A stretch of DNA of 64,000 nucleotides from Acetobacteraceae bacterium (GTDB lineage: Bacteria > Pseudomonadota > Alphaproteobacteria > Acetobacterales > Acetobacteraceae), in assembly GCA_030041375.1 (NCBI GenBank), contig JASHOA010000014.1:1-64000 (forward strand), in the 5' to 3' direction. A program made the translations under genes and the position numbers. This document shows, piece after piece, positions 8,689-16,891 of this stretch. The notes below the pieces were generated by a model. That model was given only the letters and a program-made list of their open reading frames with translations. It was not told where the DNA came from and searched no databases. How positions within the stretch are numbered: the stretch's first letter is position 1; every line of letters starts with the position of its first letter.

Positions 8689-10002
8689 GTGCTCTTTCTG
8701 GCGGCCCCGGCACTGGTCATTCTGGCGACACTCCGGGCCATCGGGAGCCTTGCCTGGGTCCCCTTTCTCGCCGCCACCGGGGCGCTCGCCATCGCGGCCG
8801 GCATCCTCGCTCTCGTCTGGCGCGCCGATCTCGAAAATTTCGCTGCCAGGCTGGACCAGTTCGAACTGGCAGACACCCCGGGCCAGCCGAAAACGCGCCT
8901 GCCGTTGCTGGCGCCGCTCGCCGATGCGGTCGGCCGCCTGTCGCAGCGGATCGCCGACATCGAGGCCAGGCTTGCCGAGCGACGTTCGACCGGCGAGGCA
9001 ATCGTCGAGCATTTGCCGGATCCGGTCTTGGTGCTGGACGCCGAGCATCGCCTGAGAAGCGCCAACAAAGCGGCCATGAGCGCGTTCGGAGACCAGGTTG
9101 CTGCGGTCCTTCGCCACCCGGACCTGCGCGCCGCGATGGCGCGCGCGCTCGCCGGCGGAGCCTCCGAGGCGGCCGAGATCTCGCTCCCCGTGCCGGTCGA
9201 ACGGACGGTCCAGGCGACCGTGCTCGCACCGGGGCGGACAGTGCCGGGCGCCACCGTGCTCGTGCTCTCGGACCGCACACGCGAGCGGGCGGTCGAGCGG
9301 ATGCGCGCCGATTTCGTTGCCAATGCCAGCCATGAGCTGCGCACGCCGCTTGCCAGCCTGATCGGCTTCATCGAAACGCTGCGCGGCCCGGCCGCGGACG
9401 ATCCGCCCGCCCAGCGCAACTTTCTCGGCATCATGGCCCGCGAGGCGGCACGCATGCAGCGGTTGATCGACGACTTGCTGTCGCTCTCCCGCATCGAGCT
9501 GGTCGAGCATCAGCCGCCTTCTGGCAAGGTGGAACTCGCTGATCTGCTGAGCGGGCTGGTGCCGGGGTTTGCGCCGCGGCTCGCCGAGCGGCGAATGGAA
9601 ATGGCGCTTTCCGTTCCCGCCGGACTGCCGCAGGTCACCGCCGATCAGGATCAGCTCACTCAGGTCCTGCACAACCTCATCGACAACGCGGTGAAATACG
9701 GTCGCGACGGTGGCCGGATAGAGATCAGGGCCGAAGCCAGGGAACGGGACGTCGCGATCACGGTTGCCGATGACGGGCCCGGTATCCCGCGCCAGCACCT
9801 GCCGCGCCTGACCGAGCGATTCTACCGCGTGGACAAGGGCCGCTCGCGCGCGGTCGGCGGCACCGGGCTCGGCCTTGCCATCGTCAAGCACATCGTCAAC
9901 CGCCATCGCGGCCGCTTCACGATCGAGAGCACGGAGGGTGAGGGCACCACCTGCCGCGTCTGGCTTCGAGCCGCCGGGGAGCCCGAAGATCCATCGGCCT
10001 GA
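8689..10002 (+). CDS. phoR: PhoR-like sensor histidine kinase
   Basis: A histidine kinase with an N-terminal membrane region, a PAS-like segment (about residues 103-130, with EHLPDPVLVLDAEHRLRSAN), a HisKA domain with His215 in NASHELRTPLASL, N-box NLIDNAVKYG, and G-boxes DDGPGIP and GGTGLGLAIVKHIV, in the PhoR pattern. The GTG at 8689 starts in the middle of the first membrane helix. The same frame is open back to the previous gene's stop, and a CTG at 8659 would add a basic N-terminus (PRRLNLCWP) that better suits a membrane protein. No phoB or pst genes are visible, so the PhoR name rests on domain pattern only. Confidence 0.85.
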   Translation: MLFLAAPALVILATLRAIGSLAWVPFLAATGALAIAAGILALVWRADLENFAARLDQFELADTPGQPKTRLPLLAPLADAVGRLSQRIADIEARLAERRSTGEAIVEHLPDPVLVLDAEHRLRSANKAAMSAFGDQVAAVLRHPDLRAAMARALAGGASEAAEISLPVPVERTVQATVLAPGRTVPGATVLVLSDRTRERAVERMRADFVANASHELRTPLASLIGFIETLRGPAADDPPAQRNFLGIMAREAARMQRLIDDLLSLSRIELVEHQPPSGKVELADLLSGLVPGFAPRLAERRMEMALSVPAGLPQVTADQDQLTQVLHNLIDNAVKYGRDGGRIEIRAEARERDVAITVADDGPGIPRQHLPRLTERFYRVDKGRSRAVGGTGLGLAIVKHIVNRHRGRFTIESTEGEGTTCRVWLRAAGEPEDPSA

Positions 10003-10098
10003 TCGACGTTTCCCGGGCTTCCCCCGGCCTCCTCGTTCCGTGCGCGGAAGCTCCGCGTCGATGCTGGCCTTCCCGGGAGAGGTCGCCTACCAGGGACC

Positions 10099-10680
10099 AT
10101 GAGCCATGTGCGCACCGTTGCCGTCTTCTGCGGCTCCCGCACCGGGGCGAGCCCGGCCTTCCACCGCGCCGCGGCAACCCTCGGGCGGCGGCTGGCCGAG
10201 GTTGGGGTTGGCGTCGTCTACGGGGGCGGGCAGGTCGGGCTTATGGGCGTGCTTGCCAATGCGGTGCTCGCGGCCGGCGGCCGCGTCGTCGGCGTGATCC
10301 CCGAGATCCTGATGCGGCAGGAAGTGGTGCACGGGGGACTGTCGGGGCTGATCGTCACCCGCGACATCGCCAGCCGCAAGCAGCGCATGTTCGATCTCGC
10401 CGACGCGTTCATTGCGCTACCGGGGGGTATCGGCACGCTCGACGAGACGGTCGAGATGCTGACCTGGAGGCAGCTCGGGCTGCACCAGAAGCCGGTCCTG
10501 ATCTGCGATGTCCAGGGCTCCGCCGCGCCCCTGGTTGCGTGCATCGAAACCGCGGTGGCGCAGGGCTTTGCCGAGCCTTCATTCCTCGATTTTTTCGAGG
10601 TGCTGCCGGGTGTGGAAGCCGTCCTCGCCAGGCTTCAGATGGTCCCGGTGACGAACCGCTCGAGCCAATGGACGTTGTAG
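10099..10680 (+). CDS. LOG-family protein (TIGR00730), nucleoside 5'-monophosphate phosphoribohydrolase type
   Basis: A 193-residue Rossmann-like protein. The LOG signature PGGIGTLDE is present, preceded by SRKQRMFDLADAFIAL, and the N-terminal VYGGGQVGLMG loop is intact. LOG proteins cleave nucleoside 5'-monophosphates such as cytokinin ribotides into base and ribose phosphate, but bacterial members act on several nucleotides and the physiological substrate here is unknown. The last 46 bases overlap the end of the convergent accC gene, so the extreme C-terminus of each constrains the other. Confidence 0.9.
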   Translation: MSHVRTVAVFCGSRTGASPAFHRAAATLGRRLAEVGVGVVYGGGQVGLMGVLANAVLAAGGRVVGVIPEILMRQEVVHGGLSGLIVTRDIASRKQRMFDLADAFIALPGGIGTLDETVEMLTWRQLGLHQKPVLICDVQGSAAPLVACIETAVAQGFAEPSFLDFFEVLPGVEAVLARLQMVPVTNRSSQWTL

Positions 10681-11978
10681 GTGCCGGAGGCGAATTCGGG
10701 CACGTCCACGATCTTGCGGAAGAGGGGCAGTGTCGTCTCGATCCCGATGATCGCAAATTCGTCGATGGCGCGGGCGAGCCGGGCGATCGCCTCGGCGCGC
10801 GAGCGGGCGTGCACGATCAGCTTCGCGACCAGGCTGTCATAGAATGGCGTGACGACGAGCCCCGCATAGAGCGCGGAATCGACGCGCACGCCGAGCCCGC
10901 CCGGAGAATGATAGGCGAGGATGCGGCCGGGCGAGGGAACGAAGCTGATCGGGTTCTCGGCGTTGATCCGGCATTCGATGGCGTGACCATCGAAGCGGAT
11001 GTCGGCCTGCCGGTAGCCGAGTGGCTCGCCGGCAGCGATCCGGATCTGCTCGCGCACAAGGTCGATCCCGGTGATCATCTCGGTCACCGGGTGCTCCACT
11101 TGCAGGCGGGTGTTCATTTCGATGAAGGCGAACTCTCCGTCCTGGTAGAGGAATTCGAGGGTGCCGGCGTTGCGGTAGCCGATGGCGGCGAGCGCGGAGG
11201 TGGCGAGCGTACCGAGCCGCTCGCGCTCGGCGGGCGCGAGGGCGGGGGAGCCCGCCTCTTCCAGAAGCTTCTGGTGGCGGCGCTGGAGAGTGCAGTCGCG
11301 TTCGCCGAGATGCACCACATTGCCGGCCGCATCCGCCAGAACCTGCAGCTCGATATGCCGTGGCCGATCGAGGTATTTCTCGAGATAGACGGCATCGTCC
11401 CCGAACGCGGCTCCCGCCTCGGCGCGGGCAAGGGCCAGGCGCTCGGCAAGCTCGCGCGGCCCTTGCACCACCTGCATCCCCCGGCCGCCACCGCCGGCAG
11501 CCGCCTTGATCAGCACCGGATAGCCGAACTGACCGGCGGCCGCTTCGGCGGCCCGGGCATCGGTGATCGCCCGGCTCGAGCCGGGGACCGGCAGCACACC
11601 GTGCGCCGCCATCACCCGCTTGGCCTCGATCTTGTCGCCCATCATCCGGATGTGCTGCGGTGCCGGACCGATGAAGGTGAGATCGTGTGCGGCCACCATC
11701 TCGGCGAATTCCGCGTTCTCGGACAGGAATCCGTAACCCGGGTGAATGGCATCCGAGCCGGTGATGATCGCCGCGGACAGGATGGCCGCCATGTTCAGGT
11801 AGCTGTCGCGCGCCGGCGGCGGGCCGATGCAGACGCTTTCGTCGGCGAGCCTCACATGCATCGCCTCGGCATCCGCCGTCGAGTGCACCGCCACCGTGCG
11901 GATCCCGAGTTCGCGGCAGGTTCGCTGGACCCGCAAGGCAACCTCGCCGCGATTGGCGATCAGGATCTTCTGGAACAA
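10635..11978 (-). CDS. accC: Acetyl-CoA carboxylase, biotin carboxylase subunit
   Basis: A 447-residue ATP-grasp enzyme beginning MFQKILIANRGEVALRV, the standard AccC start. The glycine-rich ATP loop KAAAGGGGRGMQVV, the substrate loop with RDCTLQRRHQKLLEE and the catalytic EMNTRLQVEHPVTE are intact. It carboxylates biotin on AccB using bicarbonate and ATP, the first half-reaction of fatty-acid synthesis. accB ends 17 bases upstream, so the two form an operon. Length is normal for the family. Confidence 0.97.
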   Translation of the reverse strand: MFQKILIANRGEVALRVQRTCRELGIRTVAVHSTADAEAMHVRLADESVCIGPPPARDSYLNMAAILSAAIITGSDAIHPGYGFLSENAEFAEMVAAHDLTFIGPAPQHIRMMGDKIEAKRVMAAHGVLPVPGSSRAITDARAAEAAAGQFGYPVLIKAAAGGGGRGMQVVQGPRELAERLALARAEAGAAFGDDAVYLEKYLDRPRHIELQVLADAAGNVVHLGERDCTLQRRHQKLLEEAGSPALAPAERERLGTLATSALAAIGYRNAGTLEFLYQDGEFAFIEMNTRLQVEHPVTEMITGIDLVREQIRIAAGEPLGYRQADIRFDGHAIECRINAENPISFVPSPGRILAYHSPGGLGVRVDSALYAGLVVTPFYDSLVAKLIVHARSRAEAIARLARAIDEFAIIGIETTLPLFRKIVDVPEFASGTYNVHWLERFVTGTI

Positions 11979-11995
11979 GGCGTTGCCCCCTGGGA

Positions 11996-12442
11996 TTATT
12001 CCAGGATCATCAAGGGCTCGTCATACTCCACCGGGGTCCCCGACTGCACCAGCACCCGCACCACCTTTCCGGCGCGCGGCGCCTTGATCTGGTTGAACGT
12101 CTTCATTGCTTCCACCAGGAGCAGCGTCTGGCCGGCGCTCACCGCCTGGCCGGGTACCACGAAGGGTGGCGCAGCGGGCTCCGGAGCCAGGTAGGCGATG
12201 CCGACCATCGGGCTTTTGACCACTCCCGGATGGGCGGCGGCGTCCAGGGTTTCCTCCGCCGGCAGCGGCTCGGCGGAGGGCATCGGCGGCAAAGGCCCGC
12301 CGGCCGCCGCGGCTTGAGCCGGCTGGCGGACGACCCGGATCCGCCCCTCCTTTTCCGCCACTTCGATCTCGGTGAGCCCGGTCTCGACCAGGAGACTCGC
12401 AAGGGCGCGGATGGCGTCGGAATCGAACGGCAGTTTGCTCAC
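11996..12442 (-). CDS. accB: Acetyl-CoA carboxylase, biotin carboxyl carrier protein
   Basis: A 148-residue carrier with an N-terminal dimer region, a flexible Ala/Pro linker at about residues 41-70 and the biotinyl domain. Lys114 in VEAMKTFNQI is the biotinylation site. The small insertion (thumb) before the biotin site, YLAPEPAAPPFV, is the type seen in acetyl-CoA carboxylase carriers. It lies 17 bases before accC and 13 bases after the degenerate aroQ, matching the widespread aroQ-accB-accC operon order. Confidence 0.96.
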   Translation of the reverse strand: MSKLPFDSDAIRALASLLVETGLTEIEVAEKEGRIRVVRQPAQAAAAGGPLPPMPSAEPLPAEETLDAAAHPGVVKSPMVGIAYLAPEPAAPPFVVPGQAVSAGQTLLLVEAMKTFNQIKAPRAGKVVRVLVQSGTPVEYDEPLMILE

Positions 12443-12455
12443 CCGACACGCTCCC

Positions 12456-12800
12456 TCAGGACTGGCTATTGCTATGCCGCACCTCGACAGCCGGCAACTC
12501 GACGGCCCGGAGCGTCCCCATCAGTACGGCTGATGTCGAGGCATTCCCGCACCCGCCGTCCCACGCCACGACGGAAAGGGGGTGAGGGTGGATCACCCAC
12601 GAACAAAAGTGGGTACCGGGGATGATATCGCCCTCGCTGCCGGTCTGTCGGAAGTCGATGGCAAGCCCCGGCTCGATCGCGATCTCGGCGCAAATCTGTT
12701 CAAGATCGTCAAGGGTCTCCGTGCCATGAAGGGTGGGCTCGCCCGGCCCCGAGAGGTTCATGTCCGGGCCGTTCAGAAGCGCAACCGGCGGCAGCTCCAT
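12456..12800 (-). pseudogene. aroQ: Degenerate, truncated type II 3-dehydroquinate dehydratase (aroQ relic)
   Basis: A 114-residue open frame in the slot where aroQ sits in the aroQ-accB-accC operon. The start LPPVALLNGPDMNL, the FRQTGSEGDII region and the segment LRAVELPAVEVRHSN align by eye with type II dehydroquinases. However, the catalytic Arg and Tyr of the lid loop (usual RxP...YG) read GEPTLHG, the conserved (T/N)HTS active-site His region reads GNASTS, and the last third of the protein (after the usual EVHxSN) is missing. The part between EGDII and GNASTS is unlike the family. The protein cannot be an ordinary dehydroquinase. The frame has no internal stop, so a retained new role is possible. 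Shikimate synthesis would need another dehydroquinase elsewhere. Confidence 0.75.
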
Positions 12801-12809
12801 ATTTTGCGC

Positions 12810-12918
12810 CTAGAGCAGATCGCGATCAGACGGAATCGGCTGATCGCGTGAAGATGCTCGCCAAAACAAAGAGCTAGAGCAGTTACCGTGAGCCATGGCG
12901 AACGGAAATTGCTCTAGC
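12810..12918. repeat. Two adjacent palindromic intergenic repeats (TAGAGCA type)
   Basis: Directly upstream of the aroQ relic are two hairpin-forming units. Unit 1 (12810-12859) has perfect 9-base arms at 12821-12829 and 12840-12848. Unit 2 (12873-12918) has perfect 9-base terminal arms GCTAGAGCA and TGCTCTAGC. Both resemble the short TAGAGCA...TGCTCTA palindromes scattered between genes in many alphaproteobacteria, as I recall them. They are probably non-coding repeats rather than operators of one gene. Confidence 0.75.
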
Positions 12919-12935
12919 ACAGCCCGGGCCATTGG

Positions 12936-12957
12936 TCCAACGCCCTCGCTTGCCGCA
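12936..12957 (+). repeat. Left copy of an imperfect 22-bp direct repeat
   Basis: This 22-base stretch, starting TCCAACGCCCTCG, recurs at 13747-13768 with two C/T differences. The pair brackets the DUF4160/DUF2442 gene pair. It may be the scar of insertion or a duplication joint. Confidence 0.5.
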
Positions 12958-13024
12958 CTCAGCAGTCCCCTTCCCCCTTCCTCTCGATCTGACAAAGGAT
13001 CTTGTCGTATCGCCTGCGATCTTG

Positions 13025-13048
13025 AATAACCCATCGCGTTGGGTTATT
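13025..13048. promoter_or_regulatory. Perfect 8-bp inverted repeat before the DUF4160/DUF2442 pair
   Basis: AATAACCC (13025-13032) and GGGTTATT (13041-13048) form a perfect inverted repeat with an 8-base spacer, ending 7 bases before the DUF4160 start codon. This spacing would cover the ribosome-binding region or the promoter. A self-regulating two-gene module commonly has such an operator, but a translational hairpin is equally possible. Confidence 0.5.
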
Positions 13049-13055
13049 TGGGCAA

Positions 13056-13304
13056 ATGGTTACCGTGTGGCGGGCCTACGGGCTGCGCGTGGTTATCTTT
13101 ATCGACGACCATCAGCCGGCCCATGTCCATGTTTTCGGTGACGGTCAGGCCAAGATCAATCTGCTGGGTGCCGACGGCGACCCCGAACTGGTCTGGGTGG
13201 ATGGCATGGCCCGTAGCGAAGTGCGCCGCGCCATGCGGCTCGTAAGCGAACAGCAAGCCGCGCTGCTGGCCCGGTGGGAGAAGATTCATGGCCGTCTTGA
13301 CTGA
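13056..13304 (+). CDS. DUF4160 domain protein
   Basis: An 82-residue protein beginning MVTVWRAYGLRVVIFIDDH; the DUF4160 core DDHQPAHVHVFGDGQAKINL with its His-x-His pattern is clear. DUF4160 genes usually travel with DUF2442 genes as here, and the pair is often listed as a putative toxin-antitoxin-like module, but no biochemical role is firmly known to me. The end overlaps the DUF2442 gene by 17 bases. The module sits between short direct repeats and next to palindromic repeats, which suggests it is accessory. Confidence 0.85.
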   Translation: MVTVWRAYGLRVVIFIDDHQPAHVHVFGDGQAKINLLGADGDPELVWVDGMARSEVRRAMRLVSEQQAALLARWEKIHGRLD

Positions 13305-13695
13305 TGCCGAAATTGATGCCGCAACCGACCGTGGCCGCATCGCCCGCCTCGAGGAGCCCAGGGCAGCCGCCGCGCGGTACGATCGTCGCCGCGGCCGGAT
13401 CGTCGTCGAACTGACCAACGGCTGCACCTTCAGCTTCCCGCCACGCCTGGTGCAAGGGTTGGAGGCGGCAACGGAAACAGAGCTGGCCCAGGTCGAGATC
13501 CTGGGGGCCGGCTACGGCCTGCACTGGGAAGCGCTCGACGCCGATCTTTCGGTCCCGGGCCTGCTCGCCGGCCTGTTTGGCACCAGGGCCTACATGGCTC
13601 GCCACGCCGGGCGGGCAACATCGCCAGCGAAAGCCGCGGCGGCCCGGGCGAACGGCGCCCAAGGCGGCCGCCCGTCCAAATCCGTCCGGCGCTGA
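13288..13695 (+). CDS. DUF2442 domain protein
   Basis: A 135-residue protein. The DUF2442 core runs from about residue 25 to 90 with GRIVVELTNGCTFSFPPRLV and GAGYGLHWEALDADLSVPGL. The Ala/Arg/Lys-rich tail (about residues 105-135, ending GGRPSKSVRR) could bind nucleic acid. It is translationally coupled to the DUF4160 gene by a 17-base overlap. The basic tail would suit an antitoxin-like autoregulator; this is inference. Confidence 0.85.
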   Translation: MAVLTDAEIDAATDRGRIARLEEPRAAAARYDRRRGRIVVELTNGCTFSFPPRLVQGLEAATETELAQVEILGAGYGLHWEALDADLSVPGLLAGLFGTRAYMARHAGRATSPAKAAAARANGAQGGRPSKSVRR

Positions 13696-13746
13696 CACCG
13701 CTTGGCTTCGCGGCCTCGGCCGACCCACCGTCGCTCATCGTGTCGT

Positions 13747-13768
13747 TCCAACGCCCTTGCTTGTCGCA
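13747..13768 (+). repeat. Right copy of the imperfect 22-bp direct repeat
   Basis: Matches 12936-12957 at 20 of 22 positions. It lies 28 bases before the thiS start codon and 51 bases after the DUF2442 stop, so it marks the right border of the DUF4160/DUF2442 module. Confidence 0.5.
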
Positions 13769-13795
13769 TGCTGCCCGCATCCCCATACTCGACAG

Positions 13796-14008
13796 ATGCG
13801 CGATACCCTCGAATTGACCCTGAACGGAGAGTCCCAAACGCTTGAACCGCCGCTCTCGGTGGCCGGCCTGCTGGGCCGCCTCGGGATCGAGTCGCGCAAG
13901 GTTGCGGTGGAGCGCAATCTCGAGATCGTGCCGCGCTCTCTTTACGCCGAGACATGGCTTGCCACGGGCGATCAGCTCGAGATCGTGCATTTCATCGGCG
14001 GAGGCTGA
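13796..14008 (+). CDS. thiS: Thiamine biosynthesis sulfur carrier protein ThiS
   Basis: A 70-residue ubiquitin-fold protein that ends in the required Gly-Gly (HFIGGG), the site that is adenylated and turned into thiocarboxylate. Residues NGE...[14 protein letters not shown] are typical of ThiS. It delivers sulfur to ThiG for the thiazole ring of thiamine. The ATG at 13796 gives the expected family length. thiG follows after one base beyond the stop. I see no THI-box/TPP riboswitch in the 100 bases upstream. Confidence 0.93.
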   Translation: MRDTLELTLNGESQTLEPPLSVAGLLGRLGIESRKVAVERNLEIVPRSLYAETWLATGDQLEIVHFIGGG

Positions 14009-14009
14009 G

Positions 14010-14813
14010 ATGGACACCCTTCCCCCGGCAAGCCTGGCGCTCGAGGACGGCTGGATGGTGGCCGGAAGGCAGTTCCGCTCCCGCCTGATCGTCGGCACCG
14101 GCAAATACAAGGATTTTCAGGAAACCGCCGCAGCGCTCGAGGCGAGCGGGGCGGAGATCGTCACGGTCGCGGTGCGGCGCGTCAATCTTGCCGACCCCAA
14201 GGCGCCGATGCTGCAGGACCATGTCGATCCGAAACGCTACACCTATCTTCCGAATACCGCCGGCTGCCACACCGCTGAGGACGCCGTGCGCACGCTGCGC
14301 CTGGCGCGGGATGCCGGCGGCTGGACGCTGGTCAAGCTCGAGGTGCTCGGCCCGCCACCGACACTTTATCCTGACATGCCCGGCACGTTCGAAGCAGCCA
14401 AGGCGTTGATCGCCGACGGCTTCGAGGTGATGGTCTATTGCAACGACGATCCGGTGGCGGCGAAGCGGCTGGAGGAAATGGGCTGTGCGGCGATCATGCC
14501 GCTCGGCGCACCGATCGGCTCGGGACTCGGCATCCAGAACCCGGCCATGATCCACATGCTGATCCAGCAGGCGAAGGTGCCGCTGATCGTCGACGCCGGG
14601 GTCGGCACCGCCTCCGATGCGGCGATCGCGATGGAACTCGGCTGCACGGCGGTGCTGGCCAATTCCGCGATCGCAAAGGCGCAAAATCCCGTCGGCATGG
14701 CGCGGGCCATGAAGGCCGCGGTCGAGGCCGGGCGGCTCGCCCATCTTTCCGGCCGCATTCCCCGCCTCCTGGGTGCGGATCCGTCCAGCCCCCTCACCGG
14801 CCTCATTCGTTAG
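14010..14813 (+). CDS. thiG: Thiazole synthase ThiG
   Basis: A 267-residue TIM-barrel enzyme. The start [15 protein letters not shown] is followed by [17 protein letters not shown], the Schiff-base Lys109 in TLVKLEVLG, and phosphate-binding [25 protein letters not shown] and [10 protein letters not shown]. It makes the thiazole phosphate moiety of thiamine from deoxyxylulose phosphate, dehydroglycine and ThiS thiocarboxylate. It is the last gene of a thiS-thiG pair; thiO and thiE are not in the window. A family-A repeat lies 30 bases after its stop. Confidence 0.96.
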   Translation: MDTLPPASLALEDGWMVAGRQFRSRLIVGTGKYKDFQETAAALEASGAEIVTVAVRRVNLADPKAPMLQDHVDPKRYTYLPNTAGCHTAEDAVRTLRLARDAGGWTLVKLEVLGPPPTLYPDMPGTFEAAKALIADGFEVMVYCNDDPVAAKRLEEMGCAAIMPLGAPIGSGLGIQNPAMIHMLIQQAKVPLIVDAGVGTASDAAIAMELGCTAVLANSAIAKAQNPVGMARAMKAAVEAGRLAHLSGRIPRLLGADPSSPLTGLIR

Positions 14814-14843
14814 ACCGAATCCGGCGCCCTCAGGCATCCTCGC

Positions 14844-14978
14844 CTAGTGTCCTGCCCCCGACGTTTGCTGCCGCCGGCAGCAAACAAAAGGGGATCGGCA
14901 GGCCACTGAAAATAAAGAGGTGTGTGCCGACCGCTAGGATGCATCCTACGGTATCAAGCGTTGGTGTCGGCACACTAG
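14844..14978. repeat. Interspersed repeat family A, copy 1 (135 bp, CTAG-bounded)
   Basis: Begins and ends with CTAG (14844-14847, 14975-14978). It contains a perfect 10-bp-stem hairpin with a 3-base loop (14863-14885), a second pair of 10-base arms (14922-14931 and 14966-14975) and a 14-base palindrome (14935-14948) inside it. Nearly identical sequences are at 38368-38502 and 41007-41141. It lies between the convergent thiG and acyl-CoA synthetase genes and supplies the last ten codons and the stop of the latter. Confidence 0.93.
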
Positions 14979-16481
14979 CATGGCGCGCAGGCTCGTCTTC
15001 AGAACCTTGCCGTAATTGTTCTTGGGCAGCGAATCGACAAAACGATAGTGCTTGGGCCGCTTGAAGCGGGCAATGTTGGCAAGACAAAGCGCGTCGAGCT
15101 CGGAAACCGAAACTGTGCCGCCGGGCGCGCAGACGACGAAGGCAATCACCTCCTCGCCCCAGGCGGGATGCGGGTGGCCGACGACCGAGCATTCCGCGAC
15201 CGCAGGATGGCGCAGCAAGACCTCCTCGATTTCGCGCGGGTAGATGTTGGCGCCGCCGCTGATGATGAGGTCTTTGGAGCGGTCCCTGAGCGTGAGATAG
15301 CCCAGCGAATCGAGAGCGCCGATATCGCCGGTCCAGAGCCAGCCCGCGCGCAATGCCGCGGTCGTGGCGTCCTTGTTGCCCCAGTAGCCTTCCATCACGC
15401 AGTCGCTCTTCGTGATCACCTCGCCTGCCTCGTCCGCCGCCACGTTGCGCCCCGCCGCATCGACGACGCGCACCGCAACGCCGGTGCGCGCCACGCCGCA
15501 GGAACCAATCCGCCCCAGGTGCGCAGCACCACCGTCGCCCACATGGTCGCGTTGCGAGAGGCCGGTGATCGTCATCGGGCTCTCGCCCTGGCCGAACAAC
15601 TGATAGAGGCGCGGACCGAAACGATCGAGCGCGCGAACGAGGTCGCTCACGTACATCGGACCGCCACCATAGATCAGCGTGCGGAGACCTTCGGTGTCCG
15701 CCTCGGAGCGCGTGGCCTGCAGAAGCCGCGTAACCATGGTGGGCGCGGCGAAGAGCGAAACCTTGCGATAGCGTGCGAATCCCGCCAGCACTTCATCAGG
15801 GTCGAAGCCCGGCAGAATCACCTGCTGCCCGCCCGCCAGGAGGTGCGGCAGCGAGTAGAGGCCGGAGCCGTGCGAGAGCGGAGCGGCGTGCAGCATCACG
15901 TCCCCCGGTTCGACGCGCTCGATATCGGCGAAATAGGCGAACGACATGAAGAGAAGCGCCCGGTGCGACAGCATGGCGCCCTTCGAGCGTCCGGTGGTGC
16001 CGCTGGTATAGAAAAGCCAGGCGATGTCGGTGGCTGCCGCATCGGCACAATCGATTGCCGGCGCCTCGAACATCGTCCGGTAGGCTTGGCTGCCAACGAC
16101 GCAAAGCGGCGTCCTCGGCATGACGGCTCTGAGTTCGTGGGCGATTCCCTCGTGCAGCGCCTCGCTGGTGAAGAGCGCGCAAGCGCTGCAATCGGCAACG
16201 ATCTGGGCAACTTCCTTCGGATGCAGCCGGGCGTTCACCGGCACGGCAGAGAGCCCGGCCGTCCAGCACGCGAACAGGAGTTCCAGGAACTCGGGGCGGT
16301 TTTCCATCGCAAGCACGATCCGCTCGCCGCGGCCCGGTGCGGTCCGGCGCAATGCGCCGGCCAGGCGACGCACACGATCCGCCATCTCGCCGAAGCTCGT
16401 CTCGGTGCCCCGGAAGCCGATCGCCGGCGCCGAGGGAATTGCCCGGGCACGATTGAAGAAGCTGGCCGCGATGTTCGTCAT
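14946..16481 (-). CDS. Class I adenylate-forming acyl-CoA synthetase
   Basis: A 511-residue AMP-dependent synthetase/ligase. It has the phosphate loop LFYTSGTTGRSKGAMLSH, the adenylation motif TGDIGALDSLGYLTLRDRSK, and the C-terminal catalytic Lys region LPKNNYGKVLKTSLR. It activates a carboxylic acid to acyl-AMP and then acyl-CoA; the acid is not evident (fatty or aromatic acid likely). The last ten residues, LVCRHQRLIP, and the stop are encoded by repeat A, so the native tail has been replaced or extended just after the normal family end. It faces thiG convergently. No beta-oxidation genes are adjacent. Confidence 0.92.
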   Translation of the reverse strand: MTNIAASFFNRARAIPSAPAIGFRGTETSFGEMADRVRRLAGALRRTAPGRGERIVLAMENRPEFLELLFACWTAGLSAVPVNARLHPKEVAQIVADCSACALFTSEALHEGIAHELRAVMPRTPLCVVGSQAYRTMFEAPAIDCADAAATDIAWLFYTSGTTGRSKGAMLSHRALLFMSFAYFADIERVEPGDVMLHAAPLSHGSGLYSLPHLLAGGQQVILPGFDPDEVLAGFARYRKVSLFAAPTMVTRLLQATRSEADTEGLRTLIYGGGPMYVSDLVRALDRFGPRLYQLFGQGESPMTITGLSQRDHVGDGGAAHLGRIGSCGVARTGVAVRVVDAAGRNVAADEAGEVITKSDCVMEGYWGNKDATTAALRAGWLWTGDIGALDSLGYLTLRDRSKDLIISGGANIYPREIEEVLLRHPAVAECSVVGHPHPAWGEEVIAFVVCAPGGTVSVSELDALCLANIARFKRPKHYRFVDSLPKNNYGKVLKTSLRAMLVCRHQRLIP

Positions 16482-16891
16482 GGCGTGCTCTTCCGGGCAG
16501 AGCGAGAAAGAAGATCATGCGCCGCCGTCACCGCGCTGTCACCGCCGCCGCCCGCGCCCGGCCGGCACCCTACCCAACCTCAGGCACCGGATGGCCCCAC
16601 CCGGCCGGCATGCCCGGGCGCCGCCGGCAACCCCTCGACACAGCCCGCGAACCGTGATTCGCTGCCACCCGGCCGGACCGGAGAGCCACACTCCACCTCC
16701 GCGAGTGAGAATCTCCATTTCTGCCCAAGCAGAGTCGGATCGGATAAGAAATAGATGAAATATCAAAACGACATGCCGCCATGAAGTACGAGAAATGCAT
16801 TTTTGGCTCGATCGTATCAGCGACCCGATGCGAAACGCTCGTTGCTGAGGGCGCGATTCCGGCGGCTTGCCCATCTCGTGGCGGGAACAAC
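16482..16891. other. Gene-free stretch upstream of the sugar-binding protein
   Basis: About 410 bases. The first 230 are GC-rich and Pro/Arg-coding in every frame with no family resemblance. Bases 16735-16800 are clearly more AT-rich and may hold the promoter of the binding-protein gene. An open frame of 37 codons extends the binding protein upstream to 16781 but has no signal-peptide character. Confidence 0.5.

Noticed and set aside
13696-13795. TPP riboswitch before thiS
   Set aside because: No CTGAGA-type core or matching stems are visible, and the interval contains the right-hand 22-bp repeat instead.
14846-15192. Reverse-strand frames starting MPTPTLD and MQPDTGL as real small genes
   Set aside because: They coincide exactly with the repeat copies and differ downstream of each; they are repeat-derived, though the open frame itself is noted as a finding.
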